Origin: Geomonas agri
GTDB lineage: Bacteria; Desulfobacterota; Desulfuromonadia; Geobacterales; Geobacteraceae
DNA: 64,000 nucleotides
Assembly (NCBI RefSeq): GCF_020179605.1
Contig: NZ_JAINZO010000002.1
Location: forward strand, 1,674,001 to 1,738,000
Direction of reading: 5' to 3'
Numbering within the stretch: the stretch's first letter is position 1; every line of letters begins with the position of its first letter. The notes beneath the pieces are model-generated. The model saw only the letters and a program-made list of their open reading frames with translations, was not told the origin of the DNA and searched no databases. The position numbers and the translations under genes were made by a program. Below, piece by piece: positions 28,794-37,798 of this stretch.

Positions 28794-29229
28794 GGATATT
28801 CCCTCCTTTGGGTATTGCTTCATCGCATTTTTAGAAGAGACCAAACCCTCCGCGGTGCTGCTAATCTCACAGGTTTCCATAGTTGTCCTCTCTGCCATGA
28901 TGGCGGTGGACCGGAACATGACGGAGGGAGACCCCTGCGGGGGCTCGATACGGCTCCGGCCTACGGTTGATGTTTCGTTAGCGTCGGTTAGATGGGTTTA
29001 TGTTGCCGTGCCTTAGTTTTTGGACGTCGTACGCGGGGTGCTGGGAAGTGAGGCCCTTGCCCTGACTGACGATTCGCTCTGTGAGATAGTGGCGTGTGCT
29101 CTATGAAAGACATGCACCGACTGATGTCATCGAACGACTCTCTGCTCTCCTCTTTGAGTCACGATTTTAATTATTTTAAAATAACATAAGCGCTTTTAAA
29201 AGCAAGAGCAAATGTATACGGACGCCCAA
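28794..29229. other. Regulatory spacer between divergent pckG and rubredoxin genes
   Basis: No gene is supported here. The part from about 29.16 to 29.21 kb is very AT-rich and holds the perfect palindrome GCTTTTAAAAGC (29192-29203), a possible operator. Upstream of pckG there are no strong -35/-10 pairs that I can assign with confidence. Confidence 0.5.
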
Positions 29230-29258
29230 TTGACACGCAGTCTCAGTCTGTTAGACTG
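29230..29258 (+). promoter_or_regulatory. Promoter with overlapping inverted repeat, rubredoxin gene
   Basis: TTGACA (29230-29235), 16 bases, then TAGACT (29252-29257). The perfect inverted repeat CAGTCT-GTT-AGACTG (29244-29258) overlaps the -10 region, a good position for a repressor site. Further AGACAGTCT-like sequences follow near 29312. Confidence 0.5.
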
Positions 29259-29376
29259 TTTCCGGACTTCAGGCTGTCTTTCGTCCCTGTCAAGTCAGTT
29301 CCGCCGAACATTAGACAGTCTTGACTCCTCGCCGACCGAAGTAGTTGGCCTCACCATGCACAACAGGGGGTATTCA

Positions 29377-29535
29377 ATGGAGCCTTACATCTGCACCGTT
29401 TGCCAGTACGTCTACGACCCCTACCTGGGGGACCCGGAGAACGGGGTGCCGCCCGGAACCCCCTTCACCGACCTTCCCGACGACTGGGTCTGCCCCATCT
29501 GCGGGGTAGGCAAAGAGGCCTTCGAGCCGGAATAG
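29377..29535 (+). CDS. Rubredoxin
   Basis: The 52-residue protein has the two iron-binding pairs CTVC and CPIC around the rubredoxin core [18 protein letters not shown] and DLPDDWVCP. It carries single electrons at one Fe(Cys)4 centre in the cytoplasm, often for peroxide or oxygen detoxification in anaerobes. The ATG at 29377 follows AGGGGG; in-frame upstream readings lack family similarity. No partner reductase is adjacent. Confidence 0.96.
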   Translation: MEPYICTVCQYVYDPYLGDPENGVPPGTPFTDLPDDWVCPICGVGKEAFEPE

Positions 29536-29545
29536 GAGATGTAAA

Positions 29546-29575
29546 AAGGGGGGGAGCTGAACTGCTCCCCCCCTT
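29546..29575. terminator. Bidirectional terminator, rubredoxin and aminotransferase
   Basis: AAGGGGGGGAGC and GCTCCCCCCCTT form a perfect stem between convergent genes, with an A run on one side and a T-containing run on the other. Confidence 0.88.
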
Positions 29576-29580
29576 CGCCT

Positions 29581-30651
29581 TTAGAGACCCTGCAGCAGTC
29601 CCTCCAATTCGGTTGTGATCTGTTTGAGATCTTCCAGCTTCATGTCGCCCATGTGCGCGACGCGGAAGGTCTTCCCTTTCAGTTTCCCGTACCCGTCATC
29701 GAACGCAATACCGCGTTCGCCCAGCTGCTTCTTGATCAGTGCCAAGTCCACGCCGCGGTCGTTGGTAGCGCAGGTAAGGGTGACCGAGCGGTACGGTTCG
29801 GCCGGCAGGATGCCGAAGCCGTGCTGGGCCACCCAGGCGCGCATGAAATCCGCCATTTCCTGGTGACGCTGGAAGCGTCGCTCCAGCCCTTCGGCGAAGA
29901 TGCGCTCCAACTGCAGGTTCATGGCGTAGATGAGCGAGATGCACGGCGTGGACGGTGTGTTGTCCTTCTCGTCGGCCGCCAGGAACTCCAGGAAGTCGAA
30001 GTAGTAGCCGCGACCGGGCACGGTCTTGGCGCGCTCAAGCGCCCTTTCGCTGGCGGTGAACACGGCCAGGCCCGGCGGCAGGGCAAAGGCCTTCTGCACG
30101 CCAAAGACGCAGCAGTCGATGCCCAACTCGTCGATTGGGATGTTGAGCGCGCTCATGGAGGAGACGGTGTCGATGATCGAAACCACGTCCGGGTACTTCT
30201 TGAGCACCGCGCCGATCTCGGGGAGCGGGCTCATGGTGCCGGTGGAGGTCTCGTTGTGGATCAGGGTGATGGCGTCGTACTTGCCGGTGGCAAGCGCCGC
30301 GTCCACCATTTCGGCGGTGATGGGCTGGCCCCACTCGGCCTTGAAGGCGTCGGCCTCTTTGCCGCAGGAGAGGGTGACCTTGTGCCATTTGTCGGAGAAG
30401 GCGCCGTTGCAGAAGTTGGCGCAGCGCTTGCCGACCAGGTTGCGGACCGCGCCCTCCATGGCGCCGAAGGCGCTCGAGGTGGAGAGGAAGACCTTCTCCT
30501 TGGTGGACATCAGTTGCTTCAGCTTGTCGGTGACGCCCTTGTGCAGGCGCGCGTACTCCGGCATGCGGTGGCCGATCATCGGCGTAGCCATGGCCTCGAG
30601 GATCTCCGGGCTCACTTCGATCGGCCCGGGGATATACAGCTTCTTGTGCAT
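29581..30651 (-). CDS. Class V aminotransferase (alanine-glyoxylate/serine-pyruvate type)
   Basis: The 356-residue PLP enzyme begins KLYIPGPIEVSPEILEAMATP, typical of the alanine-glyoxylate and serine-glyoxylate aminotransferase group. The PLP Lys lies in FGVQKAFALPPG, and the preceding DTVSSMSALNIP is the usual Asp-containing segment. It probably moves an amino group between serine, alanine or aspartate and a keto acid; members of this group can also act in serine synthesis in anaerobes. GGAGCC precedes the ATG. Exact substrates cannot be read from sequence. Confidence 0.9.
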   Translation of the reverse strand: MHKKLYIPGPIEVSPEILEAMATPMIGHRMPEYARLHKGVTDKLKQLMSTKEKVFLSTSSAFGAMEGAVRNLVGKRCANFCNGAFSDKWHKVTLSCGKEADAFKAEWGQPITAEMVDAALATGKYDAITLIHNETSTGTMSPLPEIGAVLKKYPDVVSIIDTVSSMSALNIPIDELGIDCCVFGVQKAFALPPGLAVFTASERALERAKTVPGRGYYFDFLEFLAADEKDNTPSTPCISLIYAMNLQLERIFAEGLERRFQRHQEMADFMRAWVAQHGFGILPAEPYRSVTLTCATNDRGVDLALIKKQLGERGIAFDDGYGKLKGKTFRVAHMGDMKLEDLKQITTELEGLLQGL

Positions 30652-30829
30652 GTAGGCTCCGTATCAAGCTTATTTCTGCCGGCAGCGTGCGGCGGGGAGG
30701 GGGTAAGGAAGGGGCGCGTCGCCAAGGTGCGAGCGGTGCGCGAGCCTGCTGCAGGCGGATCGCCAACCTAGCAGATTACGACGTCGATGTCAATTCTCAC
30801 GTCCCGGTTTGTAACACAAAATGGGCGGG

Positions 30830-31139
30830 TCAGGCGGCGCGGGAAAAGGGACGCACTTCCGTCTCCAGGCGTCCCTGCAAGGCCTCCAGCGCCATCTCCA
30901 TTTCGTAATGGTTTTGCAGGTTGAGCCAGAACTGGGCCTCCATGGCGAAGAACCGGCCCAGCCGCAGCGCGGTGTCTGCCGTGATGGAGCGCCGCCCGCG
31001 TACGATCTCGTTGATGCGCCGCGGCGTGCAGCATCGCCAGCTTCACCGCTGCGGTCCGCTGAATCGATTGCGGGAGCTTACGGGAGAAGCGGCCATGAAA
31101 AAGCTTTTCGGCTTCCCTGTCCTTGAACGAAGTTATCCT
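30830..31139 (-). pseudogene. Decayed higB-higA toxin-antitoxin remnant (deletion fusion)
   Basis: On the minus strand two frames are joined near 31.02-31.03 kb. From 31139 downward the frame reads ITSFKDREAEKLFHGR, then KLPQSIQRTAAVKLAMLH, the N-terminal part of a HigB/RelE-like toxin. The frame then shifts by one and continues TPRRINEIVRGRRSITADTA, then ALRLGRFFAMEAQFWLNLQ, the C-terminal part of a HigA/XRE antitoxin, to a stop at 30830. About half of each gene is missing, as if one deletion removed the toxin C-terminus and the antitoxin N-terminus. The toxin start codon is also not evident. It is almost surely non-functional. Confidence 0.8.
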
Positions 31140-31348
31140 GCCAGTTCGTATCCCGTCGAGATAATAGCACTAGGCTGGATAGGAGGATCCTTTTTGGGTG
31201 ACTCAGGGGGCGGTTCCCGCCAAAAACGGTATCTGTTGCTTATTACGAAGCAAAATGTTACACATACCGGTTAGCTGTCAAATACATTAAAACGGAAAGT
31301 TGCGCCATTTTAATCGGTTACGATTGGCCACCTTTCCGCTGGAAAACC
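31140..31348. other. Intergenic region upstream of der
   Basis: About 200 bases with no supported gene. It becomes AT-rich near 31.24-31.31 kb and probably holds the der promoter, but I cannot assign -35 and -10 boxes with confidence. Confidence 0.4.
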
Positions 31349-32671
31349 ATGAAACCAATTATTGCCATCGTCGGACGCCCTAACGTCGGGAAGTCCACCC
31401 TTTTCAACAGGCTGGTCGGGCGCCGTAAGGCGATGGTTCACGACATGCCCGGAGTGACCCGGGACCGCAACTACGCCGAGGTGAACCGCTTCGACGTCCC
31501 CTTCATCCTGGTCGACACCGGCGGCTTCGAGCCGGAAACCTCGGACAAGCTTCTGCAGCAGATGCGCGAGCAGTCACGCTTCGCAATGGACGAGGCGGAT
31601 CTCATCCTCTTCGTGATGGACGCGCGCGGCGGACTCACCCCCGCCGACCGCGAAGTGGTGGAGATGCTCAGGCGCATCAACAAGCCGGTCTTCTACATCA
31701 TCAACAAGGTGGACGGCGAGAAGCAGGAGGCCGAAGCGGGGGACTTCTACTCGCTGGGGGTGGACCACATCCACACCATCTCCGCCGAGCACAACCGCGG
31801 CGTGGGCGACCTGATGGACGAGGTGCTGGCCGTGCTCCCTTACAACCGGGACAAGGATGAGGACGAGGAGATCACCAAGATCGCTGTAGTGGGCCGCCCC
31901 AACGTGGGCAAATCCACCCTGGTGAACCGCCTTCTGGGCTATGAACGCGTGGTGGCCAACCCCACCGCAGGCACTACCCGCGACGCGGTCGACACCCGCT
32001 TCATGGTGAACAAGAAGCCCTACCTGTTGATCGATACCGCCGGCATCCGCAGGAAGGGAAAAACGGTGCAGGCGATCGAGAAATATTCGGTGGTGGACGC
32101 CTTGCGCTCCATCGACCGCGCCGACGTGGTGCTCATCGTCCTGAACGCCGAGGAGGGGGTCACCGAACAGGATACCAAGATCGCCGGCTATGCCTACGAG
32201 GCTGGGCGCGGTTGCATCTTCGTGGTGAACAAGTGGGACACGGTGCTGAAGGATAACTCCAGCATAAGTAAGTTCACCGACGATATCCGCCGCAACTTCA
32301 AGTACCTTCCCTTCGCCCCGATCCTCTTCGTCTCGGCCCAGAGCGGGCAGCGCACCGGCAAGATCGTGGCCGAGGTGGACCAGGTGATGGAGCAGTACTG
32401 CAAGAGGGTGAGCACCGGCGAGTTGAACCGCATCTTCAACCAGGCCGTGGACGAGAACCACGCCCCGCTGGACGGCGGCAGGCGGGTCAAATTCTACTAT
32501 GCGACCCAGGTGGGTATCAAACCTCCTTCCTTTGTCGTCTTCACCAATCGCCCCGAGGGAATTCATTTTTCCTATGAGCGGTACATCATGAATCGTTTTA
32601 GAGAGGCATTCGGTTTCAGCGGTACTCCTTTAAAGCTTATTTTCCGCGGCAGAGACAAGAAAGATACCTAA
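31349..32671 (+). CDS. der: Ribosome assembly GTPase Der (EngA)
   Basis: The 440-residue protein has two GTPase domains in tandem, the hallmark of Der. The first starts GRPNVGKST (about 8-16), with DTGGF and NKVD. The second starts at about residue 185 with GRPNVGKST, then DTAGIRRKG and NKWD. A C-terminal KH-like domain (about 355-440) follows. Der is needed for 50S subunit maturation. The ATG is 5' of a typical start ([11 protein letters not shown]). It stands alone; the next gene begins a signalling operon. Confidence 0.97.
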   Translation: MKPIIAIVGRPNVGKSTLFNRLVGRRKAMVHDMPGVTRDRNYAEVNRFDVPFILVDTGGFEPETSDKLLQQMREQSRFAMDEADLILFVMDARGGLTPADREVVEMLRRINKPVFYIINKVDGEKQEAEAGDFYSLGVDHIHTISAEHNRGVGDLMDEVLAVLPYNRDKDEDEEITKIAVVGRPNVGKSTLVNRLLGYERVVANPTAGTTRDAVDTRFMVNKKPYLLIDTAGIRRKGKTVQAIEKYSVVDALRSIDRADVVLIVLNAEEGVTEQDTKIAGYAYEAGRGCIFVVNKWDTVLKDNSSISKFTDDIRRNFKYLPFAPILFVSAQSGQRTGKIVAEVDQVMEQYCKRVSTGELNRIFNQAVDENHAPLDGGRRVKFYYATQVGIKPPSFVVFTNRPEGIHFSYERYIMNRFREAFGFSGTPLKLIFRGRDKKDT

Positions 32672-32679
32672 ATCATTCT

Positions 32680-32708
32680 TTACTTGGCCGATACGATGGT
32701 TTAGTATG
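32680..32708 (+). promoter_or_regulatory. Possible promoter of the chemosensory operon
   Basis: TTTACT (32680-32685), 17 bases and TAGTAT (32703-32708) precede the first gene of the thirteen-gene operon by about 45 bases. The match is moderate. Confidence 0.35.
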
Positions 32709-32752
32709 ATGCCTATTTCTAATCCACCCCCTACTAACAGCGAGCGGCATCA

Positions 32753-34507
32753 ATGAGTCTAGTCGGCAATTTGGAAGATCTCGGCTTAGGCGAGATCCTG
32801 CAGATCGTAAGCCTGAGCAGGAGGTCCGGCGTGCTCGCCCTGCAAAGCAGGGGGAGAGAGGCGCGGGTGATCTTCCGCAACGGGCAGGTGATCCGCGCCA
32901 CATCCTCGACCTTCCAGCAAAACCTGGGCGAGGTGCTGATCCAGCAGGGTGTCATCGACCTGGGAATCCTGAAGCGCGCGCTGAGCATCCAGGCCGACGA
33001 GGGGTACACCCAGCTTCTGGGCGTCATCATGGTGGAGCGCTTCGGGGTGAGCGCGGACGCCATCGAGACGGTGGTGCGTGAGCAGATCGAGAACGTGGTC
33101 TACTCGTTGTTCGCCTGGGCCGAAGGGACCTTTGAATTCGAGCTGCAGGAGGTAGGAGACTCCGACCACGCCAGGCTGGACCCGGTGCAGTTCATGCTGA
33201 AGCAGGGGCTCAACCCGCAGTACCTCGCCATGGAAGGCTCCCGCATCATTGACGAACAGCGTCACCGCGGCGAGGGTGAAGACGAACACGGCGATCACGG
33301 CACCCACCACGACGAATCGGTCGACTTCGCCTTCGACCTGCTGCAGGAGCCGTCCGCTGCCGCTCCGGCCACGCCACCCCCCACCCCCGACGTTCCCCCT
33401 TTCCCACAAAACGCGCGCCAAGAGGCGCCCCAATCTGCGGCTGTCGCCGCCATGGCGCCTGACATGGGCGAGGGCAAACCGGTGGTGCTGGTGGACGACG
33501 ACCCGGCGACACTCGCTGTGCTGAATGCGCTCCTTCTCGAGCAGGGGTACCGGGTTGAGGCCATGGAGCGGGGGGAGGATGCACTGATCCGGGTCGATTC
33601 CCTTTACCGAGACGGCGTACGCCCGACGGTGCTGGTCGACCTGATCATGCCGCGCATGGACGGGACCGGCATCCTGGGCGGTCTCGAGCTCATGGAGCTC
33701 GTGCGCAACAACTTCCCGGAGCTGCCGCTTTTGGGGCTCACCGATTTTGAAAACGACGAGGCGCAGCGCAAGATGCGCGGCCTGGGCATCCCGCTACTGA
33801 TGAAGCCGCTGAAAAGCGAGGTCGAGGAGTCGCGCGATTCCTTGGCACCCAGGCTCGCGGCGGCTTTGGAGAGCCTGGCTGCGGGAGCGGACGCCTCCTT
33901 TACCAGCGTCAATATCGGCGATGAGTTGCGGCTGGAGATGGGCGAGGAGCCGGCGCTTTTCGCGCCGCAGCTGCACCAGAGCACCGGCATCTCCCAGCTG
34001 CGCGGCATGCTCGAGGAGCTGAACAATCCGCAGCTGGGTGGCGGCATCATCCTGCTGGTGCTTCGTTTTGCCGCGGAGTTCATGAACCGCGCGGTCGTGC
34101 TCCTGGTCAAGAAAGAGACCGTGCAGGGGCTGGGGCAGTTCGGCCTGCAGGACCGGGATGACCGTGCCGACGCGCGGGTGCGCAACCTCACCATCCCCAG
34201 GGGGGAGCCGTCGCTGTTCACGGAGGTGCTCGAGACCAGGTTCCCCGCCAAAGGGGCGGTCGATGCCTCGGTGTGGACCCACCACTTCCTGGAGCAGTTG
34301 GGGGGCGGGCGTCCCGCCGAGTATTTCGTGGGACCGATAGTTAGTGAAGGCAAGGTGGTCGCCATCCTTTACGGGGACAACCTCCCCGAGGACAAGCCGA
34401 TCGGCGACACCGATTCGCTGGAGATATTCCTGTGTCAGGCCGGCATAGCTATGGAAAAAGCCCTGTTGCAGCGCAGGCTGCAGGAACAGGGACGGGGAGA
34501 AATGTGA
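32753..34507 (+). CDS. PATAN (DUF4388)-receiver protein with C-terminal GAF-like region
   Basis: The 584-residue product opens with a DUF4388/PATAN domain (about 1-150; LVGNLEDLGLGEILQIVSLS), common in Geobacteraceae and cyanobacterial signalling. A His/Glu-rich patch (171-187, with HGDHGTHHDE) and a Pro/Ala linker follow. A receiver domain (about 242-365) has VLVDDD and phosphoacceptor Asp296. The last 180 residues look GAF-like, without recognised ligand motifs. It is the first gene of the chemosensory operon and may be an output or adaptor protein. The next gene starts two bases after its stop. Confidence 0.82.
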   Translation: MSLVGNLEDLGLGEILQIVSLSRRSGVLALQSRGREARVIFRNGQVIRATSSTFQQNLGEVLIQQGVIDLGILKRALSIQADEGYTQLLGVIMVERFGVSADAIETVVREQIENVVYSLFAWAEGTFEFELQEVGDSDHARLDPVQFMLKQGLNPQYLAMEGSRIIDEQRHRGEGEDEHGDHGTHHDESVDFAFDLLQEPSAAAPATPPPTPDVPPFPQNARQEAPQSAAVAAMAPDMGEGKPVVLVDDDPATLAVLNALLLEQGYRVEAMERGEDALIRVDSLYRDGVRPTVLVDLIMPRMDGTGILGGLELMELVRNNFPELPLLGLTDFENDEAQRKMRGLGIPLLMKPLKSEVEESRDSLAPRLAAALESLAAGADASFTSVNIGDELRLEMGEEPALFAPQLHQSTGISQLRGMLEELNNPQLGGGIILLVLRFAAEFMNRAVVLLVKKETVQGLGQFGLQDRDDRADARVRNLTIPRGEPSLFTEVLETRFPAKGAVDASVWTHHFLEQLGGGRPAEYFVGPIVSEGKVVAILYGDNLPEDKPIGDTDSLEIFLCQAGIAMEKALLQRRLQEQGRGEM

Positions 34508-34508
34508 C

Positions 34509-34877
34509 GTGAAGAGGATACTGATAGCGGAAGATTCCAACACCATGCGTTCCATGCTGGTTTCCACCATAGACGAACTGGAAAAGTACACCATCGTCGA
34601 GGCTGCCAGCGGCTTCGAGGCGTTGCGTCTTTTGCCGCGCGAGCAGGTGGACCTGATCATCACCGATATCAACATGCCCGACATCAACGGTCTCGAGCTG
34701 ATCAGCTACGTGCGCAACAACCCCAACTACCAGTCCATCCCGCTGTTCATCGTTTCCACCGAGAGCGGTGAAAAGGATCTCGAGAAGGGGCTGGCCCTGG
34801 GCGCCAACGAGTACCTGGTGAAGCCCTTCGACCCGGTGAAGCTGCAGGAACTGGTCTGCAAGTACCTGGGTGACTAG
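34509..34877 (+). CDS. cheY: CheY-like single-domain response regulator
   Basis: A 122-residue receiver with IAEDSNTMR (acidic pocket), phosphoacceptor Asp in IITDINMPD, the Thr/Ser switch in FIVSTES and Lys in YLVKPFDP. It starts at GTG one base after the preceding stop. It should be phosphorylated by the CheA encoded 33 bases downstream. It is one of three stand-alone CheY-type proteins in this operon, so routing of phosphate among them is an open question. Confidence 0.93.
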   Translation: MKRILIAEDSNTMRSMLVSTIDELEKYTIVEAASGFEALRLLPREQVDLIITDINMPDINGLELISYVRNNPNYQSIPLFIVSTESGEKDLEKGLALGANEYLVKPFDPVKLQELVCKYLGD

Positions 34878-34909
34878 AACGTAGAACGTCTTCTTAAAAA
34901 AGAGAGTCT

Positions 34910-36970
34910 ATGAGCGTTGAGGATAACATTGGGAAAGCGTTGAAGGACTTTTTGGCCGAGGCCGAGGAGATCCTGGACCAGTTGAGCCTTGACCTGGTCT
35001 CACTGAGTGACTGCGCCGACGGCGGGGAATGCAGCCCGGACCTGGTCAACTCCGTGTTCCGCGGTGCGCACTCCCTTAAGGGACTGGCCGGCATGTTCGG
35101 ACTCTCCGACATCGCCGAACTGGGGCACCACCTGGAGAATCTGCTCGACGCCCTGAGGCTGGGCAAGGTGGAGTTGGACCAGACCGTGGTGAGCACGCTG
35201 TTCGAATCGACCGAACTGCTGGCGCACCTGGTGCGCAACGCCGGCGAGACCGGGGGCGAAGGGGCCGACCTTTCCGGCGCCATGCAGCGCATCAACGATT
35301 GCCTGACCCGCGGCCCCAAAACCAACCAGGACTCACCCCTGGCCCGGCTCAACATTCCCGAGCGGGTGCTCTCCTCGATGACCGAGTACGAAGAGCACCG
35401 CCTGCTGGAAAATGTGAAGAAGGGGCGCCACATCCATTCCATCCGGGTGTCGCTCCTCTTGGCGAGCTTCGATTCGGACCTCATGGAACTGACCGACGCC
35501 TTGAAGCAGGCGGGCGAGGTGATCAGCACCCTTCCCTCTGCCTCCAGCGGCCTGGACTCCGGCATCGACTTCGAGATCCTGTTCGGCTCCGAGCTCTCCG
35601 CCGGTGCTCTTATGCCCATCATCGACCGCGAACACCTGGCCATCTTCACCTTCGGGGAACCGGTCGCGGAACAGGTGGCGGTGCGCAGCGTGGAGGGGGC
35701 GGCGCCGTCCGCGGAACCGGGCGGGGCGGAAGGTGACTTCCAGGCACCGGCGGTCGGCGACGGCGGGGCCATCAGCGCCAAGAGCATGAGCCGCACCGTC
35801 CGCGTCGACATCGGTAAGCTCGACCTTTTGATGAACATCGTGGGCGAGCTGGTGCTCTCCCATTCCATGATCGCCGACGTCGCCGCACGCATGCGCCGCG
35901 ACGGGCTCATCGTCCCCTCCCAGCAGCTGAACAAGGCGGCCAAGGGGCTCGAGAAGAAACTTTCCGAACTGCAGAAGGGGGTCATGGAGATCAGGATGAT
36001 CCCGGTCGGGCAGCTCTTCGACAAGATGACCCGCATCATCCGCAAAATCGCCCGGGAGCAGGGGAAGAAGGTCGAGCTTAAGCTCTACGGCGCCGACACG
36101 GAACTGGACAAGCTGATCATCGAGGACATCTCCGACCCGGTCATGCACATCGTGAGAAACAGCATCGACCACGGCATCGAGACCCCCGAGGCGCGGGTGG
36201 CCGCGGGCAAGGACGAGAAGGGGACCATCACCCTCTCCTCCTACCAGAAGGGGAATCACGTCGTCATCCAGATCGACGACGACGGCGGCGGCATCGACGT
36301 GGCGCGCGTGAAACAGAAGGCGGTGAAGCTCGGCATCATCTCCTCCCCCGACGAGGTGAACGACCGCGAGGCGCTCGATTTCATCTTCCGCCCCGGCTTC
36401 TCCACCACCGAAACCGTGAGCGAAATCTCCGGGCGCGGCGTGGGCATGGACGTGGTGCGCACCAACATCGCCGCACTCTCCGGCCTCATCGACGTGGAAA
36501 ACTTCCCGGGACAGGGGGCGCGCTTCGTCATCACCCTCCCCATCACGCTGGCCATCATCAAGGCGCTCATCATCTCCACCGCCGGACGCACCTACGCGCT
36601 CCCCATCACCTCGGTGCTCGAGAGCATCATCGTGGAGCAGAAGGAGATCAAGACCGTCGAGCGCAAGGAAGTGATCCAGCTGCGCGAATCGACCCTCCCG
36701 CTGTTGCGCCTTTCCGAGCTCTTCGAACTGAGGGGGGGGGAGGCGGCTCCGGAGAGCTGCTACGTGGTCGTGGTGGGGGTGGCCGAGAAGCGGCTGGGAC
36801 TCGTGGTGGACGACCTTTTGGGGCAGCAGGATATCGTCATCAAGTCGATCGGCGACACCTTCGCCGGGTTCCGGGGCGTCTCCGGGGCTGCGGACCTCGG
36901 GGACCAGCGCACCATCCTGGTGCTCGACGTCGGTAGCGTCATCGCCGAGGCCACCCGGGGGAGCGCCTGA
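34910..36970 (+). CDS. cheA: Chemotaxis histidine kinase CheA
   Basis: The 686-residue kinase has an HPt domain (about 1-120) with phosphorylated His54 in RGAHSLKGLAGMFG, a P2-like region (about 150-240), a dimerisation domain (about 265-340; VRVDIGKLDLLMNIVGELV), and an ATPase domain with N-box HIVRNSIDHGIE, DDDGGGID and GRGVGMDVV. A CheW-like regulatory domain (about 540-686) ends it. There is no receiver fused to it. Its TGA overlaps the next ATG. It is the central kinase of the operon, yet no chemoreceptor gene lies in the cluster. Confidence 0.97.
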   Translation: MSVEDNIGKALKDFLAEAEEILDQLSLDLVSLSDCADGGECSPDLVNSVFRGAHSLKGLAGMFGLSDIAELGHHLENLLDALRLGKVELDQTVVSTLFESTELLAHLVRNAGETGGEGADLSGAMQRINDCLTRGPKTNQDSPLARLNIPERVLSSMTEYEEHRLLENVKKGRHIHSIRVSLLLASFDSDLMELTDALKQAGEVISTLPSASSGLDSGIDFEILFGSELSAGALMPIIDREHLAIFTFGEPVAEQVAVRSVEGAAPSAEPGGAEGDFQAPAVGDGGAISAKSMSRTVRVDIGKLDLLMNIVGELVLSHSMIADVAARMRRDGLIVPSQQLNKAAKGLEKKLSELQKGVMEIRMIPVGQLFDKMTRIIRKIAREQGKKVELKLYGADTELDKLIIEDISDPVMHIVRNSIDHGIETPEARVAAGKDEKGTITLSSYQKGNHVVIQIDDDGGGIDVARVKQKAVKLGIISSPDEVNDREALDFIFRPGFSTTETVSEISGRGVGMDVVRTNIAALSGLIDVENFPGQGARFVITLPITLAIIKALIISTAGRTYALPITSVLESIIVEQKEIKTVERKEVIQLRESTLPLLRLSELFELRGGEAAPESCYVVVVGVAEKRLGLVVDDLLGQQDIVIKSIGDTFAGFRGVSGAADLGDQRTILVLDVGSVIAEATRGSA

Positions 36971-37770
36971 TGTACAAGGAATTCTACGGCCTCACCGAGA
37001 AGCCCTTCAGCAAGACTCCCGATCCCCGCTTCCTCTACATGAGCTCGGGACACCAGGAGGCGCTGGCGCGGCTCGAGTACGCGGTTGAGGAGAGCGAGAT
37101 TGCCCTTCTGACTGGCGACATCGGCTGCGGCAAGACCACCATCTCGCGTGCCCTCATGGACCGGATGGGGGACCGTTACCACTTCATGTTCGTGTTCAAC
37201 CCGCGTCTGACCGCCGACGAGCTGTTGCGGGTGATCGCCTCGGGGCTGCAGGTGAACGAGCCGTCTTTGCAGAAGGACCAGCTCCTCAAGGAGATCACCA
37301 CGGCACTGTACCGGCTGCACGGCGAGGGGCGGGTCCCGGTGGTGGTGATCGACGAGGCCCAGATGATCCCGGACCGGGAGCTCTTCGACGAGCTGCGCCT
37401 TCTGACCAACTTCCAGCTCGACGACCGCAACCTGGTGAGCGTGATCATCATGGGGCAGCCGGAGCTGCGCGAGATGCTGGCCTCCCCGGTTTACGAGCCG
37501 TTCAGGCAGCGCATTTCGCTCAACTTTCACCTGGCGCCGCTGGGGCTGGAGGAGACGCTGGAGTACCTCGATTTCAGGATCGTGGCGGCCGGCGGCGAGC
37601 CGGGGCTCTTTTCGCCGGATGCCGTGCAGAGGATCTTCGAGCTTTCCGGCGGGGTGCCGCGCCGCATCAACGCTGTCGCCACCAACGCGCTGTTGATCGG
37701 CTACGGCAGGGACGCCGCCTGGATCGATGCCGCCATCATCGAGGAGACCGCGGCGGAGCTGCTGGCTTAA
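36970..37770 (+). CDS. ExeA-like AAA ATPase (TniB/GspA family)
   Basis: The 266-residue ATPase has the family start YGLTEKPFSKTPDP and FLYMSSGHQEAL. Walker A is GDIGCGKTT (about 45-53), Walker B is VVVIDEAQ, and sensor features are IMGQPELRE and GVPRRINAV. Relatives help assemble secretion or pilus machines (ExeA with peptidoglycan, general secretion) or act in transposition. This one has no membrane helix or peptidoglycan-binding domain, so it is the minimal ATPase. Its start overlaps the cheA stop by one base, which binds it tightly to the signalling operon. Confidence 0.88.
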   Translation: MYKEFYGLTEKPFSKTPDPRFLYMSSGHQEALARLEYAVEESEIALLTGDIGCGKTTISRALMDRMGDRYHFMFVFNPRLTADELLRVIASGLQVNEPSLQKDQLLKEITTALYRLHGEGRVPVVVIDEAQMIPDRELFDELRLLTNFQLDDRNLVSVIIMGQPELREMLASPVYEPFRQRISLNFHLAPLGLEETLEYLDFRIVAAGGEPGLFSPDAVQRIFELSGGVPRRINAVATNALLIGYGRDAAWIDAAIIEETAAELLA

Positions 37771-37798
37771 CAACCGTTGCACGGTTTTTGAGGTTTCA

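Noticed and set aside
28794..28880. Longer N-terminus for the GTP-type carboxykinase starting at 28880
   Set aside because: The ATG at 28793 has a much better RBS and matches the usual family start, though the longer start is not excluded.
30768..31046. Open frame on the minus strand overlapping the higBA remnant
   Set aside because: It starts inside the toxin remnant and then runs in the wrong frame for the antitoxin; the family motifs lie in other frames.
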